Of a DNA stretch of 63,160 bases, positions 35,296-42,151 are shown piece by piece. The position numbers were made by a program, and so were the translations under genes. Origin of the DNA: a virus. The notes below the pieces were generated by a model. The model was given only the letters and a program-made list of their open reading frames with translations, had not been told where the DNA came from and made no database searches. Each line of letters opens with the position of its first letter. Within the stretch, counting starts at the first letter, position 1. Where the stretch lies: the IMG/VR virus record IMGVR_UViG_3300042934_000776, positions 1-63,160 of that record. One strand, written 5' to 3'.

Positions 35296-35489
35296 CGCTC
35301 GCATCCGCAGGTCGCGGTGTGCAGGTCTCCGTGCGTTCCGTCGGGCCCGAGGGGGCGGTGACGGTCGATCTCGTCGATGAGATGCTGGAGGTGCTTCTCA
35401 CCACGGACTACGCAGGACTCTGCCTGGCAGAGCGTCTCGCGCATCATCTTGAGCTCAGCCGGATCGACCCAGAGCGCTGCGAGCGTCAT
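35292..35489 (-). CDS. Hypothetical protein with C-terminal cysteines
   Basis: A 65-residue protein with helices in the first half and four cysteines (CQAESC, CGC) plus several histidines, which could bind metal. Coupled to both neighbours by four-base overlaps. Not recognised. Confidence 0.5.
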   Translation of the reverse strand: MTLAALWVDPAELKMMRETLCQAESCVVRGEKHLQHLIDEIDRHRPLGPDGTHGDLHTATCGCER

Positions 35490-35938
35490 TGCCACATCAC
35501 CCCGAGGTCGCGATTCCAGTGCGCCCAACCCTGGTGAAGATCGGTCCCGTCGCAGCGGTGCGAGTCACCGCTCATCAGGATGTGCGAGGCGCACCGATGC
35601 CGTGGGTCGGCCGCCCCGCCCCACGCGATCCCGTACTTGAGGTTCGCGGCATGGTGCTCTTCCCACTTCGGGTCGACCGAGGGGGCGTCGGCCATTCCGG
35701 TCGCCAGGTCGCCGTCCTCGGCACTCCCGGTCTTCTCAAGTTCGGACCACTTGATCTGCTCCTCCTCCTGGCGCCGCAGCGTGTCGCCGCGGGCAGCTTC
35801 GAGCATCTCGTCGAACTCCTCCTCCTCGAGCGTCGAGTTGGTCTCAAACCAGGTGCCCAGCCGGGCGATGGTCGCTTCACGCTCCTCGTAGCTGAGGGTG
35901 GCGATCAGGGCGGTGCGGATCTTGTCAGTGCTCGACAC
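35486..35938 (-). CDS. Hypothetical protein
   Basis: A 150-residue acidic protein starting with GTG after AAGGAG. The first 80 residues are helical and glutamate-rich; the C-terminal part has histidines and two cysteines (PRHRCASHILMSGDSHRCDG) that might form a metal site. Function unknown. Confidence 0.6.
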   Translation of the reverse strand: MSSTDKIRTALIATLSYEEREATIARLGTWFETNSTLEEEEFDEMLEAARGDTLRRQEEEQIKWSELEKTGSAEDGDLATGMADAPSVDPKWEEHHAANLKYGIAWGGAADPRHRCASHILMSGDSHRCDGTDLHQGWAHWNRDLGVMWQ

Positions 35939-36176
35939 GGGTTTCTCCTTCTGTTCGGTGGGCGGCCAGGAAGGCTTCGCCCTTGGGTGTGATCCATGAG
36001 TATCTCGGGGTGGTGCCGTAGTCCGAATGACCCTTGTCGGATGCAGACAGGGCTTTGTACAGCACCAGCTTGGGCGGGTAGCCGGCGGCGATCAGCGAGT
36101 CGAAGCCGTGGATGCCGTGCTCGGCGAGCGCGCGCAGCCACACCACCATGGGCAGGTCCGGGCTCGGGGCGGTCAT
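35925..36176 (-). CDS. Hypothetical protein
   Basis: An 83-residue protein with WLRALAEHGIHGFDSLIAAGYP and a C-terminal SWITPKGEAFLAAHR segment that has the look of a small winged-helix end. Start chosen at the ATG in the four-base overlap. No family recognised. Confidence 0.5.
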   Translation of the reverse strand: MTAPSPDLPMVVWLRALAEHGIHGFDSLIAAGYPPKLVLYKALSASDKGHSDYGTTPRYSWITPKGEAFLAAHRTEGETRVEH

Positions 36177-36412
36177 CGGCGATACCACCGGATCTGCAGC
36201 ATGCGCTGGCCGGCGGCAAGTCGGTAGTCGGCGGGCAGTACGAGTGCGGTGAGGTGCTGCCGAATGCCAGCCCACTTCCCGCGAGTCTGCATCCGGGAGG
36301 TGATGACCTCGTAGCTTCGCCCAGTGCCGGTGCGGACGACATCGCCCGCCTCGAGCACCATCACCCGGGTGTCGACGTAAAGCTTCACGATCGCTCCGAC
36401 GGGGGCGGTCAT
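36173..36412 (-). CDS. Hypothetical beta-rich protein
   Basis: A 79-residue protein, mostly beta strands (IVKLYVDTRVMVLEAGDVVRTGTG...), with a basic end. The opening resembles a small barrel such as an SH3-like or S1-like fold, but I cannot name it. Overlaps both neighbours by four bases. Confidence 0.5.
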   Translation of the reverse strand: MTAPVGAIVKLYVDTRVMVLEAGDVVRTGTGRSYEVITSRMQTRGKWAGIRQHLTALVLPADYRLAAGQRMLQIRWYRR

Positions 36413-36798
36413 GCCTCCTCCGGCAGCTTCGGCCACACGCCGGTCTCAGCGGTGGCGACCATGTACGGGATGGGCTCCGGGAAGTCCGGGTCGACGATCG
36501 GCTCGTCATCCTTGTCGAACAGCACGTTGCCGTCCTCGTCGGTGAGATAGATCCAGTGCTCCCGGCGCTCCACGGTGAGGGTGATGTCGCCGTGCTGCTC
36601 GACCCCCTCCCGCTCGATGGTCCGGGTGAGGTTCTCCACCAGCATCCGGTGCGCATGCTCGGCGACCTCCGGGTACTTGTCGGCCAGGGTGGCGCCGTAC
36701 TCGGCGCGCATCATCCGCACCATGGCGCGCTGCTCGTGATAGCTGCCATCGTCCAGCCGCCAGAGTCGGATGCCGCGCCACTCGTTGATCAGCTTCAT
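36409..36798 (-). CDS. Hypothetical protein
   Basis: A 129-residue protein with helical N-terminal half (YHEQRAMVRMMRAEYGATLADKYPEVAEHAHRMLVENL) and a beta-rich acidic second half (HWIYLTDEDGNVLFDKDDEP). Starts in an overlap at 36798. Not recognised. Confidence 0.55.
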   Translation of the reverse strand: MKLINEWRGIRLWRLDDGSYHEQRAMVRMMRAEYGATLADKYPEVAEHAHRMLVENLTRTIEREGVEQHGDITLTVERREHWIYLTDEDGNVLFDKDDEPIVDPDFPEPIPYMVATAETGVWPKLPEEA

Positions 36799-37271
36799 CG
36801 CCGTGCCCCGCAGTCGAAGCATTCCTGGCTGCCGGACGTGCGCCACGCCCAGCGGTGCCGGTGGCCGATGAACGCGGGGTCCGGGTTGTCGTGAGGGGTG
36901 AGGAAGTCGACATTGATGGACCCGATCGTCCCGCCGATCCGACCGGAGGCGATCGCGTCAGTCAAGTCTGGACCGATGATGATCGGCCGACCGCCTGGAC
37001 GTCGTCGCCGCTCGTCGGTGGGACTCAGGGGCTGGCCAGGGCGGGCCGCCGCCTCCCGAACCATGTCGACCCACTGCCGTGCAGCTTCGCGGACCGTGGT
37101 GGGCTCGGGCTCCGGTTCGTCTTCGACCCAATACTCGCCGCTGCTGAACGCAGTGCTGATCGCCCACCGGACCGCGTCGCGGGTGGTGGTGAAGTGGTCG
37201 TGCGAGCCGTGGGTGTCGGGCATCTGGTCGATGATCTCATCCCAGCTGTCCCGTGGCCTGTCCTCGGACAT
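36795..37271 (-). CDS. Hypothetical protein, first gene of the leftward early unit
   Basis: A 158-residue protein with an acidic proline-rich middle (EDEPEPEPTTVREAARQW) and a C-terminal HRHRWAWRTSGSQECFDCGARR, where CFDCG with nearby histidines could bind zinc. The start at 37271 has AAGGAG upstream. A longer frame reaching to 38102 is rejected because it would cover the helix-turn-helix genes on the other strand. It is the promoter-proximal gene of the minus-strand run. Confidence 0.6.
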   Translation of the reverse strand: MSEDRPRDSWDEIIDQMPDTHGSHDHFTTTRDAVRWAISTAFSSGEYWVEDEPEPEPTTVREAARQWVDMVREAAARPGQPLSPTDERRRRPGGRPIIIGPDLTDAIASGRIGGTIGSINVDFLTPHDNPDPAFIGHRHRWAWRTSGSQECFDCGARR

Positions 37272-37312
37272 GTCGCTCCTTCCCAGCGGTTGTGTCATGT
37301 TATAGTAACACC
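37272..37312. promoter_or_regulatory. Divergent promoter/operator region
   Basis: Only 41 bases separate the leftward and rightward early units. They contain a palindrome TGTTA-TAG-TAACA (37298-37310) that includes TATAGT as a -10 for the rightward gene and TACTAT or TATAAC for the leftward one. The rightward -10 ends seven bases before the ATG, so that mRNA would be leaderless. No good -35 is seen on either strand. A repressor at this dyad could switch both directions. Confidence 0.55.
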
Positions 37313-37543
37313 ATGACTGCCACCGCTCGCAATATTGAGCCTCTCCTGGCGCCGCAGGAAGTCGCCGACATCCTGGGCGTGCAGGTGTCGACGCTGGTGC
37401 GATGGCGCCGGCTGAAGCAGGGGCCTCCGTACGTCCGGGTCGGGCACCGCACGGTGCGCTACCAGCCGGAGGCGATCGAAGCGTGGATGAAGGCACGCAC
37501 AGGTCGCCCTCTGGTCGCACTGCCGCAGCCCGATCAGGACTGA
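37313..37543 (+). CDS. Helix-turn-helix DNA-binding protein (excise/AlpA-like)
   Basis: A 76-residue protein with LAPQEVADILGVQVSTLVRWRRLKQGPPYVRVGHRTVRYQPEAIEAWM, the layout of MerR-like/AlpA/excisionase winged helices. It is the first rightward gene at the divergent control site, so it may be a regulator such as a Cro or early activator, or bind near the replication region. No integrase is present, which argues against an excisionase role. Confidence 0.75.
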   Translation: MTATARNIEPLLAPQEVADILGVQVSTLVRWRRLKQGPPYVRVGHRTVRYQPEAIEAWMKARTGRPLVALPQPDQD

Positions 37544-37547
37544 CCCG

Positions 37548-37910
37548 ATGCCCGCGCTTCGGACGCACGGCTTCGTCCCGCACTGGTTCCCGCGGGATGC
37601 CGTGTCGACGTACGGGTTGGCGCTGTCCGATCAGGCCGTCTTCTATGTCATCTGCGATCAGGCCGACGCCCATGGCCGTGCGAAGGCGTCGCAGCGTCTC
37701 ATCGGCGAGCGCACCGGCATGGCCCGGTCCACCGTGCAGGCCGCTCTCGACCGGCTGATCTCGCTCCACCTGCTCGAGGTGTCCTGGCCGAACGGGGTGA
37801 AGTCGGCCACCCAATACCAGGTGCCAGAGGCGATGCCGCTGCCTGCCCCGGCGATCGCCGCCCCCACCCGTCGCGATGAGTCGCAGGTCCGTGCGCGCCG
37901 CGTCGGCTGA
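37548..37910 (+). CDS. Winged-helix protein, replication-initiator-like N-domain
   Basis: A 120-residue protein. Residues 25-80 (LSDQAVFYVICDQADAHGRAKASQRLIGERTGMARSTVQAALDRLISLHLLEV) form a winged helix of the type found at the N-terminus of phage and plasmid replication initiators and DnaD-like proteins. A basic, Ala/Pro-rich tail follows. Its stop codon lies within the first of four direct repeats, as in self-binding initiator genes. Confidence 0.65.
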   Translation: MPALRTHGFVPHWFPRDAVSTYGLALSDQAVFYVICDQADAHGRAKASQRLIGERTGMARSTVQAALDRLISLHLLEVSWPNGVKSATQYQVPEAMPLPAPAIAAPTRRDESQVRARRVG

Positions 37911-38047
37911 GGCCCGATGGTCGGTCCTCAAAGTTACCGGATGAGGCCCGATCATCGTGCCAGTTGTCATAGTATGGCGAACCCTCAAATTAGGTCGTAG
38001 AGGCCCGATGATCGGTCGAGGGGGTGCCTTTGAGGCCCGATGATCGG
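37909..38047. repeat. Four iteron-like direct repeats (GAGGCCCGATGATCGG)
   Basis: Copies begin at 37909 (one mismatch), 37943 (GATCATCG variant), 38000 and 38032 (both exact). All are in the same orientation, with start-to-start spacings of 34, 57 and 32 bases. They follow the winged-helix gene directly. Iterons next to an initiator-like gene suggest an origin or an autoregulatory operator. Confidence 0.75.
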
Positions 38048-38137
38048 GCCCCTTAGGTATAGACGGCCAACTTTCCGTTTCCGATGCCTCCAACTCTCCC
38101 ATTCACGGGACCTGTTCTCGAGCTCGACCGGAGCGTC

Positions 38138-38213
38138 AGCGGAGGGTCGAGCGAAGCCGCTTCAGCCTCTCCTCCCGGGCTTGTTCTCGCATGGCGGTCG
38201 CTCGACCTCCGCT
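38138..38213. repeat. Long imperfect inverted repeat
   Basis: AGCGGAGGGTCGAGCGA at 38138-38154 pairs with TCGCTCGACCTCCGCT at 38198-38213, with one unpaired base in the left arm. The 43-base loop contains TCCTCCCGGG. A cruciform or RNA structure of this size in a gene-free region suggests an origin or attenuation element. Confidence 0.6.
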
Positions 38214-38351
38214 CCGCTGCGGCTCGCTCTTGCGTGGTGGATTCTGGTATTTCGTATAACGCTATTTCTGGGGGAGGCACTTGCATGTCACCTGGCCGAG
38301 CGGGCCACCGCCGAACCGCGCCAGCCGGAACCGTGAGGGTGGGGGGCCCTC

Positions 38352-38368
38352 AATTCACCGGGTGAATC
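38352..38368. repeat. Palindrome site 1, AATTCACC-G-GGTGAATC
   Basis: One mismatch (A for G) at the outer left base of the 17-bp consensus GATTCACC-N-GGTGAATC. It lies 28 bases upstream of the -35 of the first spacer-dyad promoter. Confidence 0.85.
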
Positions 38369-38395
38369 GGTCCGGTCGCCACGGCAGAGAGTCAC

Positions 38396-38423
38396 TTGCA
38401 TTACCGGGGCCATCCGGTAGTGT
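38396..38423 (+). promoter_or_regulatory. Promoter with inverted repeat in the spacer (P1)
   Basis: TTGCAT (38396-38401), a 16-base spacer and TAGTGT (38418-38423). The spacer and first two bases of the -10 hold TACCGG-N6-CCGGTA. The same layout recurs at 42050 and 54848 and all three are preceded by CAC. It would drive the 38512 gene and the small-gene block. A dyad between the boxes implies control by a spacer-binding protein. Confidence 0.7.
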
Positions 38424-38475
38424 TGTCTTTGTGGGCGAGCACTGCCCACAACCGAACCGGCGGCACCGGCACAGC

Positions 38476-38492
38476 GATTCACCCGGTGAATC
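38476..38492. repeat. Palindrome site 2, GATTCACC-C-GGTGAATC
   Basis: Perfect consensus, between promoter P1 and the ATG at 38512, 19 bases ahead of the start codon. Confidence 0.9.
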
Positions 38493-38511
38493 GAGACAGG
38501 AACTGAGAACG

Positions 38512-39258
38512 ATGGACACGAAGAGCACAACCGAAGAGGTCACCCACCTCACTGCCGAACTGATCGGCAAGCTGGCCACGGCCTACGGCGACACCGATAA
38601 GGCGCTGACGGATCGGGCCCTGGCTGTGAATGCCGCCCTGGCCTACGGCGTCGACGTCAAGACGATGGCCGCCGATATGGCCGCCGCGAACCGTGCGAAC
38701 CCCGCCATTCCGGCCGTGGTTCCTGCGACTCTCGGCTACGCGCGGTTCGCCATCACCGTGGCGGAGGCCATCGGCACGGACCTCCGCGCGTGGATCTCGC
38801 GGGACCGTAAGGCGGTCGCCGACACGATCCGCGCGGGCAAGCGCGTGGGCCTCAAGGCGGCGGGGACGGCCGTCCGCGACGCGCTGAAGCCGATCGACAA
38901 GTCCAAGCACTTCGAGCGCGAAGAGATCGCGGTCACCGTGGTGACCGATCTCCTCTCGACGATCCTCCCGGAACCCGCCCCGGCGACGCCGCGTCAGAAG
39001 AAGAGCGACGGACCGGACGAGATCGACGGCGAGACCGGCGGCAAGAAGGAGACCGTCAGCGAGACCATGACGGCCGCCGCCGCGCTGGCCACCGTGCGAG
39101 CGCTCACGGCGTGGCTGACGACGGGTTCCGGCACCTGGTCGCCGGACCTCGAGTCCGCCCTGTCGGAGCTTCGGACCGCGGCCACGGCCAGCCGGAAGCG
39201 CGGCCAGGGCGAGACCGCCAAGCTCAAGGGGGCGCGCGTCGAGACTCCCGCCGCGTGA
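38512..39258 (+). CDS. Hypothetical alpha-helical protein
   Basis: A 248-residue soluble protein, mainly alanine-rich helices, with an acidic linker (KKSDGPDEIDGETGGKKE) near 170-190 and a basic C-terminus. It is the first gene behind promoter P1 and a palindrome site. The ATG at 38512 is preceded by GGAACTGAGAACG, a modest ribosome site. No family recognised; a DNA- or protein-binding early protein is plausible. Confidence 0.65.
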   Translation: MDTKSTTEEVTHLTAELIGKLATAYGDTDKALTDRALAVNAALAYGVDVKTMAADMAAANRANPAIPAVVPATLGYARFAITVAEAIGTDLRAWISRDRKAVADTIRAGKRVGLKAAGTAVRDALKPIDKSKHFEREEIAVTVVTDLLSTILPEPAPATPRQKKSDGPDEIDGETGGKKETVSETMTAAAALATVRALTAWLTTGSGTWSPDLESALSELRTAATASRKRGQGETAKLKGARVETPAA

Positions 39259-39330
39259 CACGACCGGAGCGGCCGTCGGGTGAGGTGTCCCCGGCGGCCG
39301 CTCCCACGCCCGGCAGTAGCTGCGGCCCCC

Positions 39331-39347
39331 GATTCACCCGGTGAATC
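39331..39347. repeat. Palindrome site 3, GATTCACC-C-GGTGAATC
   Basis: Perfect consensus in the 184-base gap after the 38512 gene. It is 95 bases upstream of the chosen start of the next gene, the longest site-to-start distance among the intergenic copies downstream of P1. Confidence 0.9.
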
Positions 39348-39442
39348 GTGGGCGACAGGTGCCACCTGGCCCCGCATCGACAACACGTCGATATCTCAAC
39401 GAAGATGGCCGCACATGGTGCGACCGGGAAGGACAGGCCATC

Positions 39443-39673
39443 ATGGCCAGCATGCGGAAACTCCGGCGGAACGCGGAGCACGCGGCAGCCGCCTACCGGG
39501 CTGCAGCCGCCGACGTCATCACGGCGACACTCAACGAACGGACCGCCGGACGCGAACCGTCCGACAGCCCCGACGTGCAGCGACTCAGGCGCCGGTCCGG
39601 CGCGTACCACGCACAGTGGCTCGCCGCAGAGCGCCGCGTCGAAGAGAACCTGTCACGGGAGGTGGCATCGTGA
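39443..39673 (+). CDS. Hypothetical helical protein
   Basis: A 76-residue helical, basic protein (MRKLRRNAEHAAAAYRAAAADVITATLNER...). The start at 39443 follows GAAGGACAGG; the frame is open upstream as far as the palindrome site at 39331, so an earlier GTG (39341) cannot be excluded. Not recognised. Confidence 0.5.
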   Translation: MASMRKLRRNAEHAAAAYRAAAADVITATLNERTAGREPSDSPDVQRLRRRSGAYHAQWLAAERRVEENLSREVAS

Positions 39674-39933
39674 GCGAGCGCCAGACCCGCGGCGACTGGA
39701 TCGCCGCCATCATCACCGCTGCACTCGTGTTCGCAGTGATGCTGTGGATGCTGCACCTGGCCACCGATCACCCTGCGCACCCGCCGGTCGAGATCATCAA
39801 CGAAGATGGCCTGGCACCGTGCCCCACCGAAGACTCGACCGACTGCTACTGGGATGCCGACACGATGGGCAACGGCCACGGCCGCGACGTCATCGACCTC
39901 GGCAGTGACGGGGTTGTGGAGGTGTCGCCGTGA
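39670..39933 (+). CDS. Small single-pass membrane protein
   Basis: An 87-residue protein with a membrane helix at about 10-30 (WIAAIITAALVFAVMLWML) and an acidic soluble tail with two cysteines (PCPTEDSTDC). GTG start in a GTGA overlap. Probably accessory; function unknown. Confidence 0.55.
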   Translation: MSERQTRGDWIAAIITAALVFAVMLWMLHLATDHPAHPPVEIINEDGLAPCPTEDSTDCYWDADTMGNGHGRDVIDLGSDGVVEVSP

Positions 39934-40316
39934 ACGCTGAGCAGATCCTCGACACCCTCGCCAGGCTGCAAGCCGACGTCATCCAGACCGGCTGGGAACG
40001 GGAACGGGAGCAGCGTCGCGCCGCCAGAATGGCAGCGATCACTGCCGCCGACCTGCACCCGTTGAAGGTGGCGCGTGACCTCAACGAAGCTGCGATCGCC
40101 GCCCGCGACAGGATGCTGGACGCGGTCCGGCATCACCGTCTCACGCAGGCTCACAACAGCCTGACGTGCCCCATCTGCGAGGGCCCGAAGTCCCCGAACC
40201 CGGCGGACTACACCTGCCCTGCCTGCCAGGCGCCAGCCGGCCAGCCGTGCACCCAACCGACCAACACGGGACGCCGGCCGGTGCGCTGGCATCACGCCAT
40301 GCGGGGTGCGCTGTGA
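39930..40316 (+). CDS. Zinc-finger-containing protein
   Basis: A 128-residue protein. The first 85 residues are helical. The C-terminal part holds CPICEG, CPACQAPAGQPC and a late WHH, a treble-clef-like cysteine/histidine set common in small actinophage proteins. It may bind nucleic acid. It overlaps both neighbours. Confidence 0.6.
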   Translation: MNAEQILDTLARLQADVIQTGWEREREQRRAARMAAITAADLHPLKVARDLNEAAIAARDRMLDAVRHHRLTQAHNSLTCPICEGPKSPNPADYTCPACQAPAGQPCTQPTNTGRRPVRWHHAMRGAL

Positions 40317-40444
40317 ACCGCGGCCGCATCAACGCGCCAGCCCTGCTGGCCGCGGTCTGCCTCACCGTCGTCGTGCTCGCCATGGCGGCAGCCTGGGTGA
40401 CGCTCGTTGTCGCCGTCGTCCACTCTGTGAACGGCACCCCGTAA
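40313..40444 (+). CDS. Short membrane peptide
   Basis: A 43-residue protein, GTG start in a GTGA overlap. Residues 9-37 form one hydrophobic span (LLAAVCLTVVVLAMAAAWVTL). No further information can be drawn. Confidence 0.5.
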   Translation: MNRGRINAPALLAAVCLTVVVLAMAAAWVTLVVAVVHSVNGTP

Positions 40445-40499
40445 GTAACCAGATCCCCTGGCCCCTTCGGCGCACGCCTCCGGGGCTCTCAACAAACCT

Positions 40500-40516
40500 G
40501 ATTCACCCGGTGAATC
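40500..40516. repeat. Palindrome site 4, GATTCACC-C-GGTGAATC
   Basis: Perfect consensus in the 99-base gap before the gene at 40544, 27 bases ahead of its ATG and just upstream of its GAAGGAGAAAC ribosome site. Confidence 0.9.
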
Positions 40517-40543
40517 GGACCACCACAACGAAGGAGAAACGAG

Positions 40544-40756
40544 ATGAGCGGACGCAAAGCGAAGCAGGCACGACGCCTCGAGAACGAGGGTCAGCCGTAC
40601 TTCAAGGAGATCAAGCGCCCCACCACGGCGTACGTCCCCCGCAAGGAGCAGCAGGAGCGCCGACGCCGCGAGCGTGCCTCCGCGAAGCGTGCCGCGGAGA
40701 CCAGCGCGAAGATGCTCTCCGCGTTCACCCGCGGCCGCGAGAAGGGCCTCAGCTGA
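40544..40756 (+). CDS. Hypothetical highly basic protein
   Basis: A 70-residue protein, about one third Arg/Lys (KEQQERRRRERASAKRAAET), helical and probably nucleic-acid binding. It has a good AAGGAG site. Behind palindrome site 4 it starts a new overlapping gene run. Confidence 0.6.
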   Translation: MSGRKAKQARRLENEGQPYFKEIKRPTTAYVPRKEQQERRRRERASAKRAAETSAKMLSAFTRGREKGLS

Positions 40757-40941
40757 TGGTCACCGTCTCGCCCGTCGCCGCGAAGGCGATCGTCGGCACC
40801 CGTTACCGCGTGCTCGACCTCAACGCCCGGCGCACCATCGCCCACGGCCTCACCCTGGGGCAGGCGCACGACCTCATCAAACAGGGCAAGGCTGCGAACC
40901 AGCAGGCCCGCTTCGACATCAGGACGGAGACCCGATCATGA
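40756..40941 (+). CDS. Hypothetical protein
   Basis: A 61-residue mixed alpha-beta protein with RYRVLDLNARRTIAHGLTLGQAHDLIKQGK. Start in a TGATG overlap. Not recognised. Confidence 0.55.
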   Translation: MVTVSPVAAKAIVGTRYRVLDLNARRTIAHGLTLGQAHDLIKQGKAANQQARFDIRTETRS

Positions 40942-41336
40942 GACAGCATCCCGGCAAGTACGCCGACATCGTCGACGAGTGGCTGCACCAGACCGCCATC
41001 AAGGAAGACGACGGGTTCGGCGACGTCGAAGCGCCCACCGGCTACGTGTTCAAGTTGGACGTCGACCCGGACGCGGAGGGCCACGAGTCCGCGTGGCTCG
41101 AGCGCAAGATCGCCGAGTGGTACGGCCCGTTCTTCCTGGTCATCGAAGACAGCCAGGGCACGATGCTGTTCCCGTACTACGCCACCGCCGAAGAGCGGGA
41201 CCAGGCGGCCCAGGAGCTCAGCGTGATCTACGACACCTGGGTCGACGCCGACGAGGACGAGGGCTGCGAGGGTCACGAGTCGCTCGCCGGCGCCCACATG
41301 GGCGAGTCGATCTACTGCGACGGGTCGTGCCGCTGA
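40938..41336 (+). CDS. Hypothetical acidic protein
   Basis: A 132-residue acidic protein (many Asp and Glu; VDADEDEGCEGHES near the end) with three cysteines in the C-terminal quarter. Strongly acidic small phage proteins can be DNA mimics or host-protein inhibitors, but nothing specific is seen. Confidence 0.55.
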   Translation: MRQHPGKYADIVDEWLHQTAIKEDDGFGDVEAPTGYVFKLDVDPDAEGHESAWLERKIAEWYGPFFLVIEDSQGTMLFPYYATAEERDQAAQELSVIYDTWVDADEDEGCEGHESLAGAHMGESIYCDGSCR

Positions 41337-41740
41337 TGTTCACCTCACGCAAGCAGATCCGCCACGCGCTCGAGGCGTACATCTCGCAGGTCGAGCGCAC
41401 CGGTCAGTCAACGAACCTGGAGCAGCAGCTGTTCGCCGCCCTGCAGGGACTCGTCGCCGACCTGAAGGACCGGATCGGCGACCTGCCGTCCGGCGATTCA
41501 CCGAGTGAATCGGCAGCAGTCCATCCGGTGGCCGACGCAGCGCGCTGCACGCAGGCCGGCTACCACCTGGGCGGCTCACGCCACGTCCGCGCCGTCTGCC
41601 CGACGGTCACCGCCACCATCCCCTCGACAGGGGGCGTGACCCTCGGCGAACTCGCCGAGGACATGAGCGATTGGCGCCGAGTGGGCGTAACCCGCGGCGC
41701 CGTCGAGTACGTCATCAACCAGGTGTGGTGGGAGCAGTGA
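41336..41740 (+). CDS. Hypothetical protein containing palindrome site 5
   Basis: A 134-residue protein. The N-terminal 50 residues are helical; the palindrome encodes GDSPSES in a linker; the C-terminal part has VTLGELAEDMSDWRRVGVTRGAVEYVI. A cysteine pair is present but spaced widely. Not recognised. Confidence 0.55.
   Translation: MFTSRKQIRHALEAYISQVERTGQSTNLEQQLFAALQGLVADLKDRIGDLPSGDSPSESAAVHPVADAARCTQAGYHLGGSRHVRAVCPTVTATIPSTGGVTLGELAEDMSDWRRVGVTRGAVEYVINQVWWEQ
41495..41511. repeat. Palindrome site 5, GATTCACC-G-AGTGAATC
   Basis: One mismatch in the right arm (A for G). It lies within the coding sequence of the 41336 gene, in a linker-like part of the protein. Confidence 0.85.
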
Positions 41741-42045
41741 GCCTCGAGCGCGTGGTCCTCGGTCTGCTCGAGGCGGTCGAGAAGTCCAACGAACAGGTCG
41801 GTCACTATACCGACGTCGACCTGCTCTGCGCCTGCGGCCGCGAGGCAGACCTCGCGGGTGACGAACAGGATGCGACTCGGGTCTGGGACCTGGTCGAGCA
41901 CGCCCTCTTCGATCACACCACGGCTCACGACATCCTGCTCGAACGGCGGATGCGGCTGATCTCATCCAACGAGATGCGCCTGGTCGCCGGCTATGAACCA
42001 GCAACCGAGGCGGAGCAGAAGTGGCGGGAGCGGCAGTCCCTGTAG
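41737..42045 (+). CDS. Hypothetical protein
   Basis: A 102-residue helical protein starting with GTG in a GTGA overlap (LERVVLGLLEAVEKSNEQVGHYTDVDLLCACG...). Two cysteines occur as CAC. It is the last gene before promoter P2. Confidence 0.55.
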   Translation: MSLERVVLGLLEAVEKSNEQVGHYTDVDLLCACGREADLAGDEQDATRVWDLVEHALFDHTTAHDILLERRMRLISSNEMRLVAGYEPATEAEQKWRERQSL

Positions 42046-42049
42046 CCAC

Positions 42050-42077
42050 TTGCATTACCGGGGATATCCGGTAAGCT
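42050..42077 (+). promoter_or_regulatory. Promoter with inverted repeat in the spacer (P2)
   Basis: TTGCAT (42050-42055), 16-base spacer, TAAGCT (42072-42077), with TACCGG-N6-CCGGTA across the spacer. It is almost identical to P1 from CACTTGC to CCGGTA. It sits in the only gap before the large 42152 gene and is followed by palindrome site 6. Confidence 0.75.
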
Positions 42078-42118
42078 AGACGAAGTCGGGCGGGTCGAGA
42101 AACGCCTGATCAACGAGC

Positions 42119-42135
42119 GATTCACCGAGTGAATC
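42119..42135. repeat. Palindrome site 6, GATTCACC-G-AGTGAATC
   Basis: Same variant as site 5. It lies downstream of P2, 16 bases ahead of the ATG at 42152 and directly before GGGAAGGAGAA. Confidence 0.88.
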
Positions 42136-42151
42136 GGGAAGGAGAACGGTC

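Larger units (their letters stand above)
37911..38511. other. 600-base non-coding control/possible origin region
   Basis: No convincing gene is present. From left to right it holds the iteron-like repeats, an AT-richer stretch (37961-38000), a long imperfect inverted repeat (38138-38213), a TATAAC hexamer (38255-38260), two copies of the GATTCACC palindrome and a promoter with an inverted repeat in its spacer. This is the longest gap in the genome and is the natural place for replication or transcription control. Confidence 0.65.

Noticed and set aside
37313-37543. Excisionase of an integration system
   Set aside because: The fold could be excisionase-like, but there is no integrase, attachment site or repressor pair in this complete genome.
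36795-38102. 435-codon minus-strand frame across the divergent region
   Set aside because: The real gene starts at 37271 with AAGGAG; the extension covers two helix-turn-helix genes, the divergent switch and the iterons.
38276-38310. Fourth CACTTGCAT match
   Set aside because: The -35-like box is followed by a GC-rich stretch with no TANNNT at the right distance and no spacer dyad, so it is not called a promoter.
38285-38365. 26-codon plus-strand frame ending in the first palindrome site
   Set aside because: It has a GGGGGAGG box but no domain, odd composition and sits in a region better explained as control DNA. Kept out of the gene list.
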